The notes beneath the pieces are model-generated. The model did no database searches. It had not been told where the DNA came from and saw only the letters and a program-made list of their open reading frames with translations. From NCBI GenBank assembly GCA_003640385.1, contig RCAB01000111.1:1-64000 (forward strand): DNA of 64,000 bases. The letters are read 5' to 3'. Of the stretch, positions 61,486 to 64,000 are shown piece after piece. The position numbers and the translations under genes are program-made. This DNA is from Setaria digitata. Lineage: Eukaryota > Nematoda > Chromadorea > Rhabditida > Setariidae. The stretch's first letter is position 1; each line of letters starts with the position of its first letter.

Positions 61486-64000
61486 GGAAAACTGTACAAC
61501 AAAGAAGAAATATGCAGTATACTGACGTCTGAAAAGGACGGTACATTTCCACGTAAGTATTATACTCACTTGCTGCTTAATTTCTACCAATAATCTTCCA
61601 TTTCTATCATTGAATTTAAGATGTGAGTAATGTACAGGCAATACCGATTTTAAATTTGTATATTCAGGGATACCTTATTCCAGAACAACTTTCAAGAATA
61701 CTCGCTAATGGTCAATTAAATCTGTGCTTACAAGCGGTGTCAGATCTGTCGATGGAATGCTCGGACTTCAAAATAAATGAATTATTTCTCACATGTTTAA
61801 AAAAAGAATTCGTTGTTATGGGTTTCTCAACCACTTGCAATTATGCCAAAAAGTGGATTGATTTTCTATCACGGAGTAGCTTAGGGATAAGGTTTGAAGT
61901 TTTTGAAGATTAAACACTATTCATATTTATGTCTTAACTTTAGCTTCTTAAGAGTGAGGAATTTTGACTAAAATACATCAGTATATTGTTTAAGCTCCTT
62001 GTTTGAGTTTAGAAAGACTAGAGCAAATCTAATAAATTTGAAAAAAGAAAAACAAATAAAGTTGACTTTATCTTTTGTATTGATTGTAATGGCTTACTAG
62101 TTAGAAAAAATGGATATAACAGAATTCTGAAAATACAAAAAAACAAAGTAGAAAATAATGAATCCGTTTCAGTAATCACTGTTTGTTGTTGAAACAACTT
62201 GTTTGCTGTACAGATTTATTACAAAATAAGCAACTGCGGTTATTGTTGCATGAAAATCTCCCGCAAATTTATCGTCATTTGTGCTGTATGAAGCAGTATT
62301 CCGCAGCTTCAGTCATCGCAGAAGTGATTTTCTATACTGTCGCTATACCAGCTGCTTATTCTGACGATTACAATCGAGAAGCTTCTTGGAATATGTGGAG
62401 TGAAATGTTGCATTCAGAAGTTGGTAACATTCCTGCCTTCTTTTTTTTAATTCCGCTTTTAAATTTATGGTAATGGAACTGATATGCGTGAATGTTGGTA
62501 AGGAGTATAGTTTTACAGACATTTTGTTTACAAATATTCTAAATGTAATATTATTGGTTTAGTATTTCAATCTTTTATTTACTTGACTGAATTTATATAC
62601 ATATTCGAAGATAGCCGTGTATACACCAAGTGTTGTTTGCATTAGTCAACATCAACATCCCATTGTTTATAGTTTGGGGAAAAGTTTTCCTTAGTTTGCT
62701 TATGCTTTTTAAACTTTATGCTTGCGCAACCTTTCCGATCCTTTCAGGAATGCACAAAATCGGCTCATTTCAACTTATGTACAGTTTTGATTATGATTTC
62801 ATTGAATTTTGACTGTACAAACTATATACAGTGTTTGGGAAATGCAGTTAGTGATCTTGATGAAAGTGATGATTCTTTATTAAACCCCCGAAAACAGGTC
62901 TGTTTTATTAACAGATATCAATAACATCAATTTTCATTGCTTTTTTTCTTATTATGGCAACTTTAAATGGTTTCCACAGAAAGGGATTTTACACTGTTCA
63001 TTTGTAAAGCTTTATGAATTCTTAATTATTTTAAGTTTAAAAATTTCTTTAGTTCCTGGTATTGTTGGAAGCGAACTTGAGTTCTGTTTTATTACGTTGT
63101 CAACCGAACCAAAGTGAACTATTATTGAATGCTTTAATTATCTTTCATTTGGAGAAGAATGATGTAAATTTTCAGTGGTGATTAAGGATTTTTGTTTAAA
63201 ATTTTTTTTTTATATCTGCAAATCATTGCATATTTCTTGACACGACTTCATTTACACAAAATACTTCAATTGATTCAAATCATTAAAACTTCGACTTTTC
63301 TGCTTGTATTTTCTTATTTATAATACTAGTGCTTAATGTTTATCTGTCTCGTCCTGAACTGCTATCAAAATAATTTCATCTTTTTTTTCCAGTTGTTCTC
63401 ACTGGTTCAGGTGATATTCCGTCATTCGGGTTTGGTCGGCACACACAGCTTTCAAATGCTTCAGCTATTTTTTCGATGTTTGTTATTGAATTTATCAGCA
63501 GTTATAGACGAAATTTTCTCTGGGCAAAAAAAATCTCTTATATTATGGATTAAAAAAAGTGTGATGGAAACTCTGTCTATATCAAGCAAGGATTGTGACA
63601 ATGAACTGGAGTAAGTATTCCCCCGCTTTTAGTAATAACTTCGTAATTTAAAATAATTGATACCAGATTGCTAAAACAGATAGCTTCACTTCCTAGTCAG
63701 AATTTAATTTAAGTATTCAAAGTCTTTCACTAGCATGTTGCTATACTTATTCATTTTACACCATCAAAATAATTTCATCTTTTTTTTTCAGTATTTAGTT
63801 GTTCCAATCAATGCGAAAATAGGGTAGACAAGGAATCAAGCACTTGTTTTAGGGTTCATTAGAAGGGATACAGATAATAAATCAAATGCACAGAAAAACT
63901 TTGTAATATTTTTATGCGAAGTGTTTTTTAATGAAGACAATCTCATGAGAATTTCGATTTGGCAGATCCTGGAAAGTGCTGATGTCAGCATTCGTTCCAG
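61486..64000 (+). CDS. Unrecognised helical protein, partial at both ends
   Basis: Exons 61486-61552, 61621-61891, 62173 to about 62420, 62748-62897, 63053-63163, 63393-63610 and 63966 to the window edge join with consistent phase where checked. The product is almost entirely helical with regular Leu spacing and many Cys (YLIPEQLSRILANGQLNLCL, LLQNKQLRLLLHENLPQIYR, FLVLLEANLSSVLLRCQP, IFRHSGLVGTHSFQMLQLFF), as in an alpha-solenoid or HEAT-like scaffold. The first coding exon has no ATG, so at least one 5' exon is missing, and the gene continues past the window. I do not recognise the family. Confidence 0.6.

Overview
The window is a nematode nuclear genome fragment: AT-rich, intron-dense, with GT-AG introns mostly of 40-1000 bp and pyrimidine-AG acceptors just upstream of several start codons that look like trans-splice sites. 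The TCTP and ribosomal P0 proteins read as spirurid (clade III, filaria-like); this placement is recalled similarity, not a database result. Three single N positions (15144, 50821, 53054) each sit in a repeat, homopolymer or local duplication, so this is a draft assembly. All genes were rebuilt by hand from reading frames, splice signals and exon phase.

Layout. 1.2-3.1 kb (+): unrecognised basic/proline-rich gene. 4.1-7.9 kb (-): unrecognised secreted or single-pass membrane protein. 8.6-11.8 kb (+): ERGIC3/Erv46 cargo receptor. 12.37-12.67 kb: a 302-base T run. 13.4-14.4 kb (-): small membrane protein. 15.7-16.8 kb (+): CutA with an N-terminal membrane segment. 17.4-20.6 kb (-): STAM, an ESCRT-0 subunit. 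20.6-23.2 kb: no confident gene. 23.3-28.7 kb (+): BTB-BACK-PHR protein of the BTBD1/2/3/6 type. 29.8-38.8 kb (-): a run of cysteine-rich, largely secreted, unrecognised proteins. 39.3-51.3 kb (+): a full-length P-glycoprotein ABC exporter of about 30 exons. 53.1-54.4 kb (-): broken aldo-keto reductase. 55.4-56.9 kb (+): ribosomal stalk protein P0. 57.3-58.7 kb (+): TCTP. 59.3-61.1 kb (+): VHL. 61.5 kb to the edge (+): unrecognised helical protein, truncated.

How they fit together: ERGIC3 and STAM act in ER-Golgi and endosomal traffic; P0 and TCTP are translation-linked, sit 399 bp apart on one strand and could be co-transcribed; VHL is the oxygen-sensing E3 substrate receptor. The most novel part is the 29.8-38.8 kb minus-strand cluster. 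At least two multi-exon genes there share a cysteine-triplet module, and a 70-residue two-exon secreted protein lies just upstream of them, all directly beside the P-glycoprotein gene.
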